Source: Pseudomonas viridiflava
GTDB taxonomy: Bacteria > Pseudomonadota > Gammaproteobacteria > Pseudomonadales > Pseudomonadaceae
Direction of reading: 5' to 3'
Length of the DNA: 64,000 bases
Assembly: GCF_900573885.1 (NCBI RefSeq)
Contig: NZ_UPSE01000453.1
Span: 372,001 to 436,000, forward strand
Positions 15,983 through 27,838 of the stretch are shown here, piece by piece. The notes under the pieces were generated by a model. That model was not told the origin of the DNA. It made no database searches and saw nothing but the letters and a program-made list of their open reading frames with translations. The stretch's first letter is position 1; each line of letters opens with the position of its first letter. A program made the position numbers and the translations under genes.

Positions 15983-17299
15983 ATGACCAGCGCTATCGCA
16001 ACCCCCGCCCGCGACGACGGCAAGCCGGCGAACTCCGCTACGCGCGTCGCCACCGCCAGTTTTATTGGCACCGCTATCGAGTTCTACGATTTCTACGTGT
16101 ACGCCACCGCCGCCGCGCTGGTGATCGGCCCGGTATTTTTCCCCGCCGAATCCACCACCGCGCAAACCCTGGCGGCGTTTTTGAGTTTCGGTATCGCCTT
16201 TCTGGCCAGGCCGCTGGGTTCGGCGCTGTTCGGCCATTTCGGGGACCGGGTCGGCCGCAAATCCACACTGGTGGCATCGCTGCTGTTGATGGGCGTATGC
16301 ACCACCTTGATTGGCGTACTGCCGGGGTACAGCAGCATCGGCGCCTGGGCGCCCATTCTGTTGTGCCTGCTGCGCTTTGGGCAGGGCCTGGGCCTTGGCG
16401 GCGAATGGGGCGGCGCGGCATTGCTGGCAACCGAAAACGCACCGGCTGGCAAACGCGGCTGGTTCGGCATGTTTCCGCAGCTTGGCCCGTCGATCGGTTT
16501 CCTGGCCGCCAACGGATTGTTTCTGACCTTGGCCATGACCCTCTCCGACGAGCAATTTCGCGAATGGGGCTGGCGCATTCCGTTCCTGCTCAGCGCCGCA
16601 TTGGTGATGGTCGGCCTGTACGTTCGCCTGAAGCTTGAGGAAACGCCGGTATTCGCCAACGCCGTGGCCCGGCATGAGCGGGTGAAAATGCCGCTGTTCG
16701 AACTCTTCGGCCAGTACTGGGCGCCGATGCTGCTGGGCGCAGGCGCCATGGTGGTGTGCTACGCGCTGTTCTACATCTCCACGGTGTTTTCCCTGAGCTA
16801 TGGCGTGGCCAGTCTGGGTTACACGCGGGAAACCTTCCTCGGTTTGCTGTGTTTTGCCGTGGTGTTTATGGCATTGGCCACGCCGCTCTCGGCGTGGGCG
16901 AGCGACCGTTTTGGGCGCAAACCGGTGCTGATCGTGGGTGGCGTGCTGGCGATAGCTTCAGGGTTTCTGATGGAACCGCTGCTCACCCACGGCTCGACGT
17001 GGGCGGTGGCGCTGTTCCTGTGCATCGAACTGTTCCTTATGGGCGTGACCTTCGCCCCCATGGGCGCCCTGCTTCCCGAACTGTTTCCCACACGGGTGCG
17101 CTATACCGGCGCGTCGGCAGCCTACAACCTGGGCGGCATCGTCGGCGCCTCGGCGGCTCCGTTCTTTGCGCAGAAGTTGGTAGCGATGGGCGGGCTGAGT
17201 TGGGTGGGCGGGTATGTGTCGGCGGCAGCGTTGCTCAGTTTGCTGGCGGTGCTGTGCCTGAAGGAGACCAGCAAGGCGGACCTGCAGAAGATCGCTTAA
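15983..17299 (+). CDS. MFS transporter, metabolite:H+ symporter (MHS) family
   Basis: A 438-residue, 12-TM permease of the ShiA/ProP/KgtP-like group. ATASFIGTAIEFYDFYVYAT is the first-helix signature of the MHS family. The loop 2-3 motif GHFGDRVGRKSTL and RFGQGLGLGGEWGGAALLATE follow, and the second-half repeat is SAWASDRFGRKPVL. It should import an organic acid or betaine-like solute with protons; the substrate is not readable. The start has a GAAGG ribosome site 8-9 bases upstream. Its orthologue sits between the CorC-like gene and purT in P. aeruginosa. Confidence 0.92.
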   Translation: MTSAIATPARDDGKPANSATRVATASFIGTAIEFYDFYVYATAAALVIGPVFFPAESTTAQTLAAFLSFGIAFLARPLGSALFGHFGDRVGRKSTLVASLLLMGVCTTLIGVLPGYSSIGAWAPILLCLLRFGQGLGLGGEWGGAALLATENAPAGKRGWFGMFPQLGPSIGFLAANGLFLTLAMTLSDEQFREWGWRIPFLLSAALVMVGLYVRLKLEETPVFANAVARHERVKMPLFELFGQYWAPMLLGAGAMVVCYALFYISTVFSLSYGVASLGYTRETFLGLLCFAVVFMALATPLSAWASDRFGRKPVLIVGGVLAIASGFLMEPLLTHGSTWAVALFLCIELFLMGVTFAPMGALLPELFPTRVRYTGASAAYNLGGIVGASAAPFFAQKLVAMGGLSWVGGYVSAAALLSLLAVLCLKETSKADLQKIA

Positions 17300-17316
17300 C
17301 GGTCTGCTGCGCGTCG

Positions 17317-17401
17317 GCCAGGCTGCGTTGAATCAGATGCCCGGAATGCTCATTGACTACAGTCAACGCCGCTTCCGGTCACCTGATTCGCCTTGCCTGG
17401 C
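17317..17401. repeat. Nested-hairpin repeat (TGCTCATT core), diverged copy C
   Basis: Stems GCCAGGC/GCCTGGC, GAATCAG/CTGATTC and CCGGAA/TTCCGG surround the core TGCTCATT, an apical GACT-ac-AGTC and AACGCCGC. Every stem differs from copies A and B but still pairs. It lies between convergent MFS and purT genes, directly before a REP pair. Confidence 0.75.
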
Positions 17402-17433
17402 TCTAGCTCACGAGACCGCTTAGCTAGGCCCCT

Positions 17434-17496
17434 GTAGGAGCGAGCTTGCTCGCGAAGCGCTTGAATCGAAAGCTTCGCGAGCAAGCTCGCTCCTAC
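17434..17496. repeat. REPIN (inverted pair of REP palindromes)
   Basis: GTAGGAGCGAGCTTGCTCGC and its reverse complement GCGAGCAAGCTCGCTCCTAC flank a 23-base centre. This is the usual two-REP mobile unit of Pseudomonas, here at the 3' ends of convergent genes. Confidence 0.9.
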
Positions 17497-17519
17497 GGGT
17501 ACGGGGTACGGGTAACGCG

Positions 17520-18701
17520 TTACAGCTCGACCACAACCGCCTGAGCGGCGCGAGTCGCTTTGGCGCGGGCGGCATCGGTGGATTCATCACGCGCCAGAGC
17601 CACGCCCATGCGGCGCTGGCCGTTGACTTCCGGCTTGCCGAACAGACGCAGCGCGGTATCCGGCTCGCTCAAGGCGGCACCCAGGTTGCTGAATGCGGTT
17701 TGCGTGGAGCTGCCTTCTACCAGCACTACCGCCGAGGCCGATGGGCCGAGTTGGCGAATGGCGGGAATTGGCAGGCCGAGAATGGCGCGGGCGTGCAGGG
17801 CAAATTCCGACAGGTCTTGAGAAATCAGGGTCACCAGACCGGTGTCGTGCGGGCGCGGCGAGATTTCGCAGAACCACACCTGATCGCCCTTCACGAACAA
17901 TTCCACGCCAAACAGACCACGACCACCCAGCGAACCGGTAACGGCCAGGGCGATGCGCTCGGCTTCGGCGCGGGCTTTGTCGCTCATCACCTGCGGCTGC
18001 CACGACTCCTGATAATCACCTTTTACCTGGCGATGGCCGACCGGCTGGCAGAAGGTGGTGCCGCCGACATGGCGCACGGTCAGCAGGGCAATTTCGTAGT
18101 CGAAGTCGATAAAGCCTTCAACGATTACCCGGCCTTTTCCGGCACGCCCGCCGGCCTGTGCGTAATCCCAGGCGGCTTGCAGGTCGGCGGCGCTTTTCAG
18201 CACGGACTGGCCTTTGCCCGACGAACTCATGATCGGCTTGATCAGGCACGGAAAGCCCACGGCGTCAGTAGCCGCCTTGGCTTCTTCGAAGGTGTCGGCG
18301 AAGCGGTACGGCGAGGTCGGCAAGCCCAGCTCTTCGGCGGCCAGGCGGCGGATGCCTTCGCGGTTCATGGTCAGCTGCGCGGCGCGTGCAGTCGGAATCA
18401 CGGTGAAGCCTTCGTTCTCCAGCTCGGCCAGGGTGGCGGTGGCGATGGCTTCGATTTCCGGCACGATGTAGTGCGGCTTTTCCAGTTCGATAACGGCGCG
18501 CAGGGCGGCGCCGTCGAGCATGTCGACCACGTGGCTGCGGTGCGCCACTTGCATCGCCGGGGCGTTCGGGTAGCGGTCCACGGCAATCACTTCAACGCCC
18601 AGGCGCTGCAGCTCGATGACCACTTCTTTGCCCAACTCACCCGAGCCGCACAGCAAGACGCGCGTCGCGCTGGGCGACAAGGGGGTTCCGATACGAGGCA
18701 T
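17520..18701 (-). CDS. purT: Formate-dependent phosphoribosylglycinamide formyltransferase
   Basis: A 393-residue ATP-grasp enzyme making formyl-GAR from GAR, formate and ATP, the folate-free route for step three of purine synthesis. Characteristic blocks: [20 protein letters not shown] (residues 20-39), [22 protein letters not shown] (ATP loop) and [15 protein letters not shown]. The ATG at 18701 was chosen over an upstream GTG (18716) because it has a GAAGGAAAG ribosome site and gives the standard length. Confidence 0.97.
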   Translation of the reverse strand: MPRIGTPLSPSATRVLLCGSGELGKEVVIELQRLGVEVIAVDRYPNAPAMQVAHRSHVVDMLDGAALRAVIELEKPHYIVPEIEAIATATLAELENEGFTVIPTARAAQLTMNREGIRRLAAEELGLPTSPYRFADTFEEAKAATDAVGFPCLIKPIMSSSGKGQSVLKSAADLQAAWDYAQAGGRAGKGRVIVEGFIDFDYEIALLTVRHVGGTTFCQPVGHRQVKGDYQESWQPQVMSDKARAEAERIALAVTGSLGGRGLFGVELFVKGDQVWFCEISPRPHDTGLVTLISQDLSEFALHARAILGLPIPAIRQLGPSASAVVLVEGSSTQTAFSNLGAALSEPDTALRLFGKPEVNGQRRMGVALARDESTDAARAKATRAAQAVVVEL

Positions 18702-18741
18702 GAGGCTTTCCTTCACGTTGCAGTTTGAAAATAGAGGGTGA

Positions 18742-18948
18742 TTAAACAGGTTTGCTGGTTTCAGTCAGCAGGCCACTGGCGCGCGCACGTTGCAGGCAGT
18801 AACCGAGCACCAGGCGGCGCTCGGCGTTGTCCATGCGGCCCCAGCGGGTGATTTCGTCGGCGGTGCGTTGGCAGCCGGTGCAGATGTCATTGTCATCCAG
18901 CGCACACACGCTCACACAGGGCGAGCGCACCGGGCGTTCGGCGTCCAT
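18742..18948 (-). CDS. DUF1289 family small Cys-rich protein
   Basis: A 68-residue protein with the DUF1289 pattern: [20 protein letters not shown] carries four cysteines spaced as a metal site, followed by [14 protein letters not shown]. The function is unknown. Its ATG overlaps the stop codon of the upstream carbonic-anhydrase-like gene (TGATG), indicating translational coupling. purT follows 40 bp downstream. Confidence 0.9.
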   Translation of the reverse strand: MDAERPVRSPCVSVCALDDNDICTGCQRTADEITRWGRMDNAERRLVLGYCLQRARASGLLTETSKPV

Positions 18949-19472
18949 CAGTCGTCCTGCTCCGCCAGGTCGCGGGCGTAGCGCTGCGAATTATGAACGT
19001 AGTGGGCGGCGCTGGCTTCGAGCATTTTCTTCTGTGCGTCGTTGAGCTCACGCACCACTTTGCCGGGCGAGCCCATGACCAGCGAGCCATCGGGAATTTC
19101 CTTGCCTTCACCGATCAGCGAGTTGGCGCCGATGATGCAGTACTTGCCGATTTTGGCGCCGTTGAGAATCACCGCATTGATGCCGATAAGGCTGTAATCG
19201 CCCACGTTGCAGCCGTGCAGCATGGCGTTATGGCCGATGGTGACGCCGGTGCCGATATTGAGCGGAAAACCCATGTCGGTGTGCATCACGGTGCCGTCTT
19301 GCACGTTGCTGTTCTGGCCGATGTGAATCAACTCGTTGTCGCCACGCAGCACGGCGTTGAACCACACACTGGCGCCGGGCTCGAGCTTGACCTTGCCGAC
19401 CAGCGTCGCATTGGGCGCGACCCAGCTTTCAGGGTGGGTTTCCACACTCGACTGTCCCAAGCGGTATTTCAT
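18948..19472 (-). CDS. Gamma-carbonic anhydrase-like hexapeptide-repeat protein
   Basis: A 174-residue left-handed beta-helix protein of the YrdA/CaiE-like gamma-carbonic anhydrase family. Hexapeptide repeats run from about residue 20 to 130. The three metal-ligand histidines are present at 64, 81 and 86 ([14 protein letters not shown]). It forms a trimer with zinc between subunits in relatives; carbonic anhydrase activity of this clade is not always demonstrable. It lies between the NudL-like gene and DUF1289 in one minus-strand cluster. Confidence 0.92.
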   Translation of the reverse strand: MKYRLGQSSVETHPESWVAPNATLVGKVKLEPGASVWFNAVLRGDNELIHIGQNSNVQDGTVMHTDMGFPLNIGTGVTIGHNAMLHGCNVGDYSLIGINAVILNGAKIGKYCIIGANSLIGEGKEIPDGSLVMGSPGKVVRELNDAQKKMLEASAAHYVHNSQRYARDLAEQDD

Positions 19473-19508
19473 AAACGGTTCCTCACGGCGGCTTTTATAT
19501 CGAACGGC

Positions 19509-20111
19509 TCAGCTCAGGCTGATGAAATGGTCCGGCGGTTGATGCAGGGAGATATCGGCGTCGTACAGCAGGTTGACCAGTTCGACCACCATGATCGCCG
19601 TCAGCCCCCAGATTTTGAACTCGCCGTAGCGGTAACTGGGCACGTACCAGTCGCGGCCGCGGTAGTCGATGCGGTGGGTGACTTCACGGGGATCGCTGCG
19701 GAAAAACTCCAGCGGCACGCTGAACACGGAGGCGATTTCGCCATCGTTGGCCTGGTACTCGACGAAGTCCGGCACCACGCCCACATACGGCGTGACCTGA
19801 ATGCCGTGGCGCGACACCAGGCTACTCAGCGGCCCGATTACCTCGACCAAACCGGGCGGCAGGCCAATTTCTTCCTGCGCTTCCCGCAGGGCGGTGGCGA
19901 CCAGGTCGGCATCTTCAGGGTCACGACGGCCGCCCGGAAAAGCCACTTCGCCGCCGTGGGTCGACAGCCCGCTGGCGCGCAGGGTGAGCACCAGTTCGGG
20001 GGCCTCGCTGCGGGTGATCGGCACCAGAACGGCGGCTTCAGGAAAGCTTCGGTCGGTGCCCAGAACGACTGGCTGGTAGTCGCGAACGCGCTGGAGCAAC
20101 TCATCGAGCAT
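19509..20111 (-). CDS. CoA pyrophosphatase, Nudix family (NudL-like)
   Basis: A 200-residue Nudix hydrolase that should cleave CoA and its derivatives to 3',5'-ADP and phosphopantetheine. The Nudix box is GGRRDPEDADLVATALREAQ followed by EEIGL. LTLRASGLSTHGGEVAFPGG just before it is typical of the NudL/YeaB group. The ATG at 20111 fits the family start MLDELLQRV; the open frame further upstream overlaps the divergent Nudix gene region and is unlikely to be translated. Confidence 0.92.
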   Translation of the reverse strand: MLDELLQRVRDYQPVVLGTDRSFPEAAVLVPITRSEAPELVLTLRASGLSTHGGEVAFPGGRRDPEDADLVATALREAQEEIGLPPGLVEVIGPLSSLVSRHGIQVTPYVGVVPDFVEYQANDGEIASVFSVPLEFFRSDPREVTHRIDYRGRDWYVPSYRYGEFKIWGLTAIMVVELVNLLYDADISLHQPPDHFISLS

Positions 20112-20275
20112 GGGAAATTCTCGGTCTTTTGTTCTGCGGGGCATGATGGCATGAAAGCGCAAACCTGCCCAAGCCCTGCGCCGCCGACTGCTTGGCTTTG
20201 GCGCCCATGCCTTGCTCCCGACTGCCGGGCACGCGAAGATGCGCGACACAGCCGCAACCATGCTCGGGAGACCGG

Positions 20276-20845
20276 ATGAAATACTGCAGCCAGTGCGGCA
20301 ACAGCGTGTCGCAACGAATTCCAGAAGGTGACGGTCGCATGCGCTACGTGTGCGACCACTGCCACACCATTCATTACCAGAACCCGCGCATCGTCGCCGG
20401 GTGCGTGCCGGTGTGGGGTGATCAGGTATTGCTCTGCCGCCGCGCCATCGAACCGCGCCGGGGTTTCTGGACGCTACCGGCCGGCTTTATGGAAAACAGC
20501 GAAACCATGGCCGAAGCGGCCATGCGCGAGACGGTGGAAGAAGCCTGCGCGCGCGTGCGCAACCTGCAGCTGTACGCGCTTTACGACCTGCCGCACATCA
20601 GCCAGGTGTACGTTTTCTTCCGTGCCGAACTGGCCGACCTGGACTTTGCCGTGGGCGAGGAGAGCCTGGAAGTGCAACTGTTCGACGAGGCCGACATCCC
20701 TTGGTCAGAGCTGGCTTTCCCGACCGTAGGCCGTACCTTAGAATGCTTTTTCGCCGACCGGGTCGCCCAACACTTCCCGGTGCGCAATGAGCCGCTAGAA
20801 GCTCTGCGCCCACACTTCGTCTCTGGTAAACAGAGCAGCGTCTGA
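20276..20845 (+). CDS. Nudix hydrolase with N-terminal zinc ribbon (NudC-like)
   Basis: A 189-residue protein. Cys 4, 7, 26 and 29 (YCSQC, VCDHC) form a zinc ribbon. The Nudix region [20 protein letters not shown] follows at about residues 73-92. The final glycine of the box is replaced (EEACAR), a small departure from consensus. NudC-type enzymes hydrolyse NADH or act on NAD-capped RNA, but this short form belongs to a separate zinc-ribbon Nudix clade whose substrate is uncertain. It is divergent from the NudL-like gene and 52 bp before the L,D-transpeptidase gene. Confidence 0.88.
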   Translation: MKYCSQCGNSVSQRIPEGDGRMRYVCDHCHTIHYQNPRIVAGCVPVWGDQVLLCRRAIEPRRGFWTLPAGFMENSETMAEAAMRETVEEACARVRNLQLYALYDLPHISQVYVFFRAELADLDFAVGEESLEVQLFDEADIPWSELAFPTVGRTLECFFADRVAQHFPVRNEPLEALRPHFVSGKQSSV

Positions 20846-20897
20846 ACACACAACATGCGAGCCGCGCCATGCGGCTCAACACCTGGAAACTGCACCA

Positions 20898-21401
20898 ATG
20901 CGCTGGTTGTTAGCTGCCGTCTGCCTGTCGTTTGCGATGCTCTCGCATGCTTCCACCACCGTAACCCTGGACGGCAAAACCGTGGACAAGGTGCTGGTGA
21001 TGAAGGCCGAGCACAAGTTACTGCTGATGAACCGCGGCGAAACGCTGAAGAGCTACCGCATCTCGCTCGGCAAAAGCCCCAAGGGTCCGAAACAGCGTGA
21101 AGGCGACCACCGCACGCCCGAGGGTTATTACTGGATCGACTGGCGCAAGACCAGCGATAAGTACAACCTCTCGATGCACATCTCCTACCCCAACATCAAA
21201 GACCAGGCCAACGCCCGCCAGGCAGGCGTACCGCCGGGCGGCATGATCATGATTCATGGCACGCCTATCGATGACGAATTTCCGGAGTGGTATTTCCATA
21301 CCCTGGACTGGACCGAGGGCTGCATCGCCATGAAGAACGATGACATGCGTGAGGTATGGAATCTGGTGAAGGATGGGACGTTGATAGAGATTCGGCCGTG
21401 A
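20898..21401 (+). CDS. L,D-transpeptidase (YkuD) family protein
   Basis: A 167-residue exported protein: signal peptide MRWLLAAVCLSFAMLSHA, then a YkuD catalytic domain. His120 (MIMIHGTP) and Cys142 (TEGCIAM) are the expected catalytic pair; the usual Ser before Gly-Cys is replaced by Thr-Glu. Members form 3-3 cross-links in peptidoglycan or attach lipoproteins to it, and some short Pseudomonas members have no assigned activity. It probably shares a transcript with the Nudix gene upstream. Confidence 0.9.
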   Translation: MRWLLAAVCLSFAMLSHASTTVTLDGKTVDKVLVMKAEHKLLLMNRGETLKSYRISLGKSPKGPKQREGDHRTPEGYYWIDWRKTSDKYNLSMHISYPNIKDQANARQAGVPPGGMIMIHGTPIDDEFPEWYFHTLDWTEGCIAMKNDDMREVWNLVKDGTLIEIRP

Positions 21402-21412
21402 AAGCCGCCTCT

Positions 21413-21491
21413 TAGGTTGGGCGGTCCGCGTACGCTGAAGGCTAACGCCGTTCGCGATTGTTGGGCTTCGCCTTTGGCTCAACCCAACCTA
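21413..21491. repeat. GTAGGTTGGG-type inverted repeat, copy 1
   Basis: TAGGTTGGGCGGTCCGCG at the left and CTCAACCCAACCTA at the right form the ends of a long imperfect hairpin. Related copies lie at 40446-40476, 52300-52344 and 59292-59341. It lies between convergent genes. Confidence 0.7.
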
Positions 21492-21511
21492 CGCCGCTAA
21501 CGTTCGGTAAA

Positions 21512-21829
21512 TTAAAAAACCAGGTCTGACAATCGCCAGACCTCGAACGCTGGCGTTTCGTACGGATGCGCCTGGCGCAGTGCTTTCACCGCGTCGTGTA
21601 TCAGCTCATCCGCCACCACCAGCTCCACCTTCCATTCGGCCACATGCTCCAGCACGCCGGTTTGCCCGATAAAGGCATTGCTGCCGGGCAGCGGGCGGAA
21701 CTGTCCCTGGCCCAGGCCCTGCCAGCAGCAACTGTCGTAATTCCCTATACGTCCTGCACCCGCTCCAAATACAGCATTCTTGACGACGTCCAGATGGGTT
21801 TCCGGAACGTAAAAACACAGCTTGTACAT
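21512..21829 (-). CDS. YqfO/NIF3-like small domain protein
   Basis: A 105-residue protein starting MYKLCFYVPETHLDVVKNAV. The block GAGRIGNYDSCCWQGLGQGQF is the insert domain found inside NIF3/YqfO proteins (quoted here in two parts: GAGRIGNYDSC and GQGQFRPL). It ends with AHPYETPAFEVWRL, also typical. Stand-alone versions are common in Pseudomonas and related to CutA/PII-like folds; the function is unknown. The ATG at 21829 was chosen because homologues begin there. Confidence 0.85.
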   Translation of the reverse strand: MYKLCFYVPETHLDVVKNAVFGAGAGRIGNYDSCCWQGLGQGQFRPLPGSNAFIGQTGVLEHVAEWKVELVVADELIHDAVKALRQAHPYETPAFEVWRLSDLVF

Positions 21830-21998
21830 CGAGGTCTCCACGGAGCATTTACAGGCTTTGCCAATGCAGGAACCTGGCGCCAATTTCTCAACGCCAAGTG
21901 ATGGCATATTGCCTTATTCCTGCGTAAGGGTGCAATTTCGCAATGCTTGTTGGAGTGCCTAGAAGCGCCAAGTGTTCAGCTGTTGTCGGCCATCGCGT

Positions 21999-22304
21999 TC
22001 ACTCACCCGACCAGAAGCGCCGCCATTTCGCCCGCCACGAGGGCGCCGGGGGTGCATGACTGCCGTCACAGAACGGCAACCGCCGGGAACGGCCGCAACG
22101 GCACAGCAACAGACGCTGCTCGCGCCTGGCAGTGAAGATCAGGGATGTCTCGCAGGAGGACGGACAATCTGGCAGTTGCGCCGATTGACCACAGGTGCAC
22201 AACCGCGAGGTGGCGCCGGCTTGAACCAGGCGCACCTCGGGAAGTATCGGGAAATTCTCGTTAATGCCGGGAGCAGGATTGCCCTGCTCCCGTTGTTCGC
22301 TCAC
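21999..22304 (-). CDS. CDGSH iron-sulfur domain protein with one non-canonical cluster site
   Basis: A 101-residue protein with two CDGSH-like sites. Site 2 is canonical: CRCGRSRRLPFCDGSH, with ligands Cys68, Cys70, Cys79 and His83. Site 1 is CTCGQSAQLPDCPSSC (Cys36, 38, 47, 51): the spacing is identical, but DGSH is replaced by PSSC, so the histidine ligand becomes cysteine. The family binds redox-active 2Fe-2S clusters. The gene starts 3 bases after the purL stop, so it is probably the last cistron behind purL. The basic, Trp-rich C-terminus (WRAKWRRFW) is unusual. Confidence 0.88.
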   Translation of the reverse strand: MSEQREQGNPAPGINENFPILPEVRLVQAGATSRLCTCGQSAQLPDCPSSCETSLIFTARREQRLLLCRCGRSRRLPFCDGSHAPPAPSWRAKWRRFWSGE

Positions 22305-22307
22305 GAA

Positions 22308-25300
22308 TCAGTTCACCCAGACGCGGGCATTGCGGAACATGCGCATCCAGGCGCCGTCTTCGTCCCACTCTTCCGGCTTCCAGGAGTTCTGCACGGCACG
22401 GAACACGCGCTCCGGGTGCGGCATCATGATGGTCACGCGGCCGTCACGGCTGGTAAGGCCGGTGATGCCACGCGGCGAACCGTTCGGGTTGGCCGGGTAG
22501 TTTTCGGTGACCTTGCCATGGTTGTCGATAAAGCGCAGCGACACGCAACCCGACAGATCCGCTTCCAGCAACGCTTCTTCGCTCTCGAATTCGGCATGGC
22601 CTTCACCGTGGGCGATGGCGATTGGCATACGCGAACCGGCCATGTCGCGCAGGAAGATGGACGCGGAATCCTGCACCTGCACCATGGCCACCCGCGCTTC
22701 GAATTGCTCGGAGCGGTTGCGCACGAAGTGCGGCCAGAACTCGCTGCCCGGCACCAGCTCGCGCAGGTTGGACATCATCTGGCAACCGTTGCACACGCCG
22801 AGGGTGAAGCTGTCTTTGCGCTCGAAGAAAGCGCTAAACGCGTCACGGGCGCGGTTGTTGAACAGCACCGATTTGGCCCAGCCTTCGCCGGCACCCAGCA
22901 CGTCGCCGTAAGAGAAACCGCCGCAGGCCACCAAGCCTTTGAACTCTTCCAGGCTGACGCGACCGGCGAGGATATCGCTCATGTGCACGTCAATGGCGTT
23001 GAAGCCGGCGCGGTCGAAGGCGGCCGCCATTTCAACCTGGCCGTTAACGCCCTGCTCGCGCAGCACGGCCACTTGCGGACGCACATTCTTTTTGATGTAC
23101 GGCGCGGCGATGTCCTGGTTCACGTCGAAGCCCAGCTTCACGCTCAGGCCCGGGTTGGCTTCGTCCAGCAGCACGTCGTATTCCTGCTCGGCGCATTCGA
23201 CGTTGTCGCGCAGGCGCTGGACCTGATAGCTGGTCGCTGCCCACTCACGCTGCAACATGCGGCGCTCGCCGGTGAACACCGATTCGCCATTGAAGCTGAT
23301 GTTCACTTCGGCGTTATTCAGCGGCTGACCGATCACGGCCACGCAGTCGCCCAAACCAGCAGCGCTGAACTGCGCCAGCACTTCCGGGGTGGCGTCCTGG
23401 CGAACCTGAATCACCGCACCCAGTTCTTCGTTGAACAGCACGGCCGCCAGTTCTTCGCGGTTGTGCGCCACGGTGTCGAGCACCACGTTCAAGCCGCAAT
23501 GACCCGCGAAGGCCATTTCCAGCACGCTGACCAGCAGACCACCGTCGGAACGGTCGTGGTAGGCGAGCAGGCTGCCGTCGGCGTTCAGGCCCTGGATCAC
23601 GGCGAAGAAGGCTTTGAGGTCTTCGGCGTCATCGACGTCCGGCGCCTGACGCGCCAACTGGCCATACACCTGGGCAAGAATCGAGGCGCCCATGCGGTTC
23701 TGGCCGCGACCGAGGTCGATCAGAATCAGGTCGGTTTCGCCCTTGTCCATGCGCAGTTGCGGGGTCAGGGTTTTGCGAATATCCAGCACCGGCGCGAAGC
23801 CCGACACGATCAGCGACAGCGGCGAGGTCACGCTCTTGTCGGCGCCCTCTTCGCTCCAGCGGGTTTTCATCGACATCGAGTCTTTGCCCACCGGAATGGT
23901 GATGCCCAGCTCCGGGCACAACTCCATGCCGACCGCTTTCACGGTGTCGTACAGACGGGCGTCTTCGCCCGGGTGGCCCGCAGCGGACATCCAGTTGGCC
24001 GACAGTTTGATGTCGGACAGCTTGCCGATGCGCGCAGCGGCCAGGTTGGTCAGGGTTTCGCCGATCGCCATGCGGCCTGAGGCCGGCGCGTTGAGCAGGG
24101 CCAGCGGCGTGCGCTCACCCATGGCCATGGCTTCGCCGCTGTAAACGTCGAAGCTGGTGGCGGTAACGGCGCAGTCGGCCACCGGCACTTGCCAAGGGCC
24201 GACCATCTGGTCGCGGGCAACCAGACCGGTAATGGTGCGGTCGCCAATGGTGATCAGGAAGCTTTTGCTGGCCACGGCCGGGTGATGCAGCACGCGCTCC
24301 ACGGCTTCGCTGAGCTCAAGGCTGGCGGCGTTGAAATCGTCGCCCAGTTCGGCTTCACGGGTGGCCGAACGGTGCATGCGTGGCGCTTTGCCCAGCAGCA
24401 CTTCGAGTGGCATGTCGACGGCGTTGTTGCCGAAGTGGCTGTCGGCGACAGTCAGTTGCGGTTCGGCCAGGGCTTCGCCGACCACGGCAAACGGGCAACG
24501 CTCGCGCTCGCAGATGGCTTTGAAGGTTTCAAAGTCGGCGGCGTCGACGGCCAGCACGTAGCGTTCTTGCGATTCGTTGCACCAGATCTCGTGCGGGGCC
24601 ATGCCCGGCTCGTCGTTCGGTACGGCGCGCAATTCGAAACGACCACCACGGCCGCCGTCATTCACCAGTTCGGGGAAGGCGTTGGACAAACCGCCCGCGC
24701 CCACGTCGTGAATAAAGCTGATGGGGTTTTTCTCGCCCAACTGCCAGCAGCGGTCGATCACTTCCTGGCACCGGCGCTCCATTTCCGGGTTTTCCCGTTG
24801 TACGGAAGCGAAGTCCAGATCAGCCGAGCTGGCGCCAGTGGCCATCGACGAAGCAGCGCCGCCGCCCAGGCCGATCAGCATGGCGGGACCGCCGAGCACG
24901 ATCAGTTTCGAGCCAACGGTAATTTCCGCTTTCTGTACGTGTTCAGCACGGATGTTGCCCATGCCGCCGGCGAGCATGATCGGCTTGTGGTAGCCGCGCA
25001 CTTCTTCGCCGCGTGGCGTGGTGATGCTTTGCTCGAAGGTACGGAAGTAACCGGTGAGAGCCGGACGACCGAATTCATTGTTGAACGCGGCGCCGCCCAG
25101 CGGGCCTTCGATCATGATGTCCAGCGCGGTAACGATGCGCTCAGGCTTGCCGTACGGGGTTTCCCACGGCTGCTCGAAACCTGGAATCTGCAGGTTGGAC
25201 ACGGTGAAACCCGTGAGGCCCGCCTTTGGCTTGGCGCCGCGACCAGTAGCGCCTTCGTCGCGGATTTCACCGCCCGAACCGGTAGAGGCACCCGGGAACG

Positions 25301-26204
25301 GCGCGATGGCGGTCGGGTGGTTGTGGGTTTCCACCTTCATCAGAATGTGCACCGGCTCCTGCACCGCGCCGTACTGGCGGGTTTCAGGATTCGGGAAGAA
25401 ACGCCCGGCGACCGAGCCTTCGATAACGGCGGCGTTGTCTTTATAAGCAGAAAGAACGCCCTCGCCGTGCATCTGGAAGGTGTTCTTGATCATGCCGAAC
25501 AGGCTTTTTTCTTGGCTCTCGCCGTCGATATCCCAACTGGCGTTGAAGATTTTGTGACGGCAATGTTCGGAGTTGGCCTGGGCAAACATCATCAGTTCGA
25601 TGTCGTGCGGGTTGCGCCCCAATTTTACAAACGCGTCAACCAAATAGTCGATTTCGTCGTCGGCCAGGGCCAGACCGAGATCGCTGTTGGCTTTTTCCAG
25701 CGCGGCGCGACCACCGTTCAATACGTCGACAGCAGTGAGCGGCTTGGGCTCGGCGTGGCTGAACAGACCGGCGGCCTGTTCCAGATTGCCCAGCACCAGC
25801 TGCGTCATGCGGTCATGCAAGGAAGCGGCGATCAGCTCGGCCTCGGCGTCGCTGAATTCACCGGCCACGTAGTAGGCGATGCCGCGCTCCAGGCGCTGAA
25901 TTTTCGCCAGACCGCAGTTGCGCGCGATGTCGCTGGCTTTACTGGACCACGGAGAAATGGTGCCGAAACGCGGCAGCACCAGGAACAGACGGCCGCTTGG
26001 CTCTTGTACCGGCACACTCGGGCCGTACTTGAGCAAGCGGGCGAGCACTTTCTCTTCGTCGCCGGTCAGCAGACCGGTCACCTCGGCAAAGTGGGCAAAC
26101 TCGGCGTACACCGCCGTAACGGCGGGGACTTTGGCAGTCAGTTGGTCGAGTAACTTGCCGTGGCGGAAGGCAGAAAGGGCTGGAGCGCCGCGCAGGATCA
26201 ACAT
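22308..26204 (-). CDS. purL: Phosphoribosylformylglycinamidine synthase
   Basis: A 1298-residue single-chain FGAM synthase, the long form of gammaproteobacteria. It converts FGAR, glutamine and ATP to FGAM. The N-terminal PurS-like region is followed by tandem AIRS-type domains ([20 protein letters not shown] is the ATP site, about residues 293-312) and a C-terminal class I glutamine amidotransferase with nucleophile Cys in [13 protein letters not shown] (about 1140) and a His/Glu pair near the end ([10 protein letters not shown]). It is complete and divergent from mltF. Confidence 0.98.
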   Translation of the reverse strand: MLILRGAPALSAFRHGKLLDQLTAKVPAVTAVYAEFAHFAEVTGLLTGDEEKVLARLLKYGPSVPVQEPSGRLFLVLPRFGTISPWSSKASDIARNCGLAKIQRLERGIAYYVAGEFSDAEAELIAASLHDRMTQLVLGNLEQAAGLFSHAEPKPLTAVDVLNGGRAALEKANSDLGLALADDEIDYLVDAFVKLGRNPHDIELMMFAQANSEHCRHKIFNASWDIDGESQEKSLFGMIKNTFQMHGEGVLSAYKDNAAVIEGSVAGRFFPNPETRQYGAVQEPVHILMKVETHNHPTAIAPFPGASTGSGGEIRDEGATGRGAKPKAGLTGFTVSNLQIPGFEQPWETPYGKPERIVTALDIMIEGPLGGAAFNNEFGRPALTGYFRTFEQSITTPRGEEVRGYHKPIMLAGGMGNIRAEHVQKAEITVGSKLIVLGGPAMLIGLGGGAASSMATGASSADLDFASVQRENPEMERRCQEVIDRCWQLGEKNPISFIHDVGAGGLSNAFPELVNDGGRGGRFELRAVPNDEPGMAPHEIWCNESQERYVLAVDAADFETFKAICERERCPFAVVGEALAEPQLTVADSHFGNNAVDMPLEVLLGKAPRMHRSATREAELGDDFNAASLELSEAVERVLHHPAVASKSFLITIGDRTITGLVARDQMVGPWQVPVADCAVTATSFDVYSGEAMAMGERTPLALLNAPASGRMAIGETLTNLAAARIGKLSDIKLSANWMSAAGHPGEDARLYDTVKAVGMELCPELGITIPVGKDSMSMKTRWSEEGADKSVTSPLSLIVSGFAPVLDIRKTLTPQLRMDKGETDLILIDLGRGQNRMGASILAQVYGQLARQAPDVDDAEDLKAFFAVIQGLNADGSLLAYHDRSDGGLLVSVLEMAFAGHCGLNVVLDTVAHNREELAAVLFNEELGAVIQVRQDATPEVLAQFSAAGLGDCVAVIGQPLNNAEVNISFNGESVFTGERRMLQREWAATSYQVQRLRDNVECAEQEYDVLLDEANPGLSVKLGFDVNQDIAAPYIKKNVRPQVAVLREQGVNGQVEMAAAFDRAGFNAIDVHMSDILAGRVSLEEFKGLVACGGFSYGDVLGAGEGWAKSVLFNNRARDAFSAFFERKDSFTLGVCNGCQMMSNLRELVPGSEFWPHFVRNRSEQFEARVAMVQVQDSASIFLRDMAGSRMPIAIAHGEGHAEFESEEALLEADLSGCVSLRFIDNHGKVTENYPANPNGSPRGITGLTSRDGRVTIMMPHPERVFRAVQNSWKPEEWDEDGAWMRMFRNARVWVN

Positions 26205-26310
26205 CTCGGGGAAAGCCTCGGGAAGGGGGATGCTTTGAGGCCGTGCATTCTAACGCAAACCTCCCGCCAAGGCACTCGCGACGGGGACCCAGTCGACAGT
26301 TTTGCGCTAG

Positions 26311-27837
<1,527 letters not shown>

Positions 27838-27838
27838 A

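Noticed and set aside
21972..26153. Very long open frames (about 650-700 codons) on the strand opposite purL
   Set aside because: They are His/Gln/Val/Gly-rich translations antisense to a perfectly conserved purL, a common effect of GC-rich codon usage.
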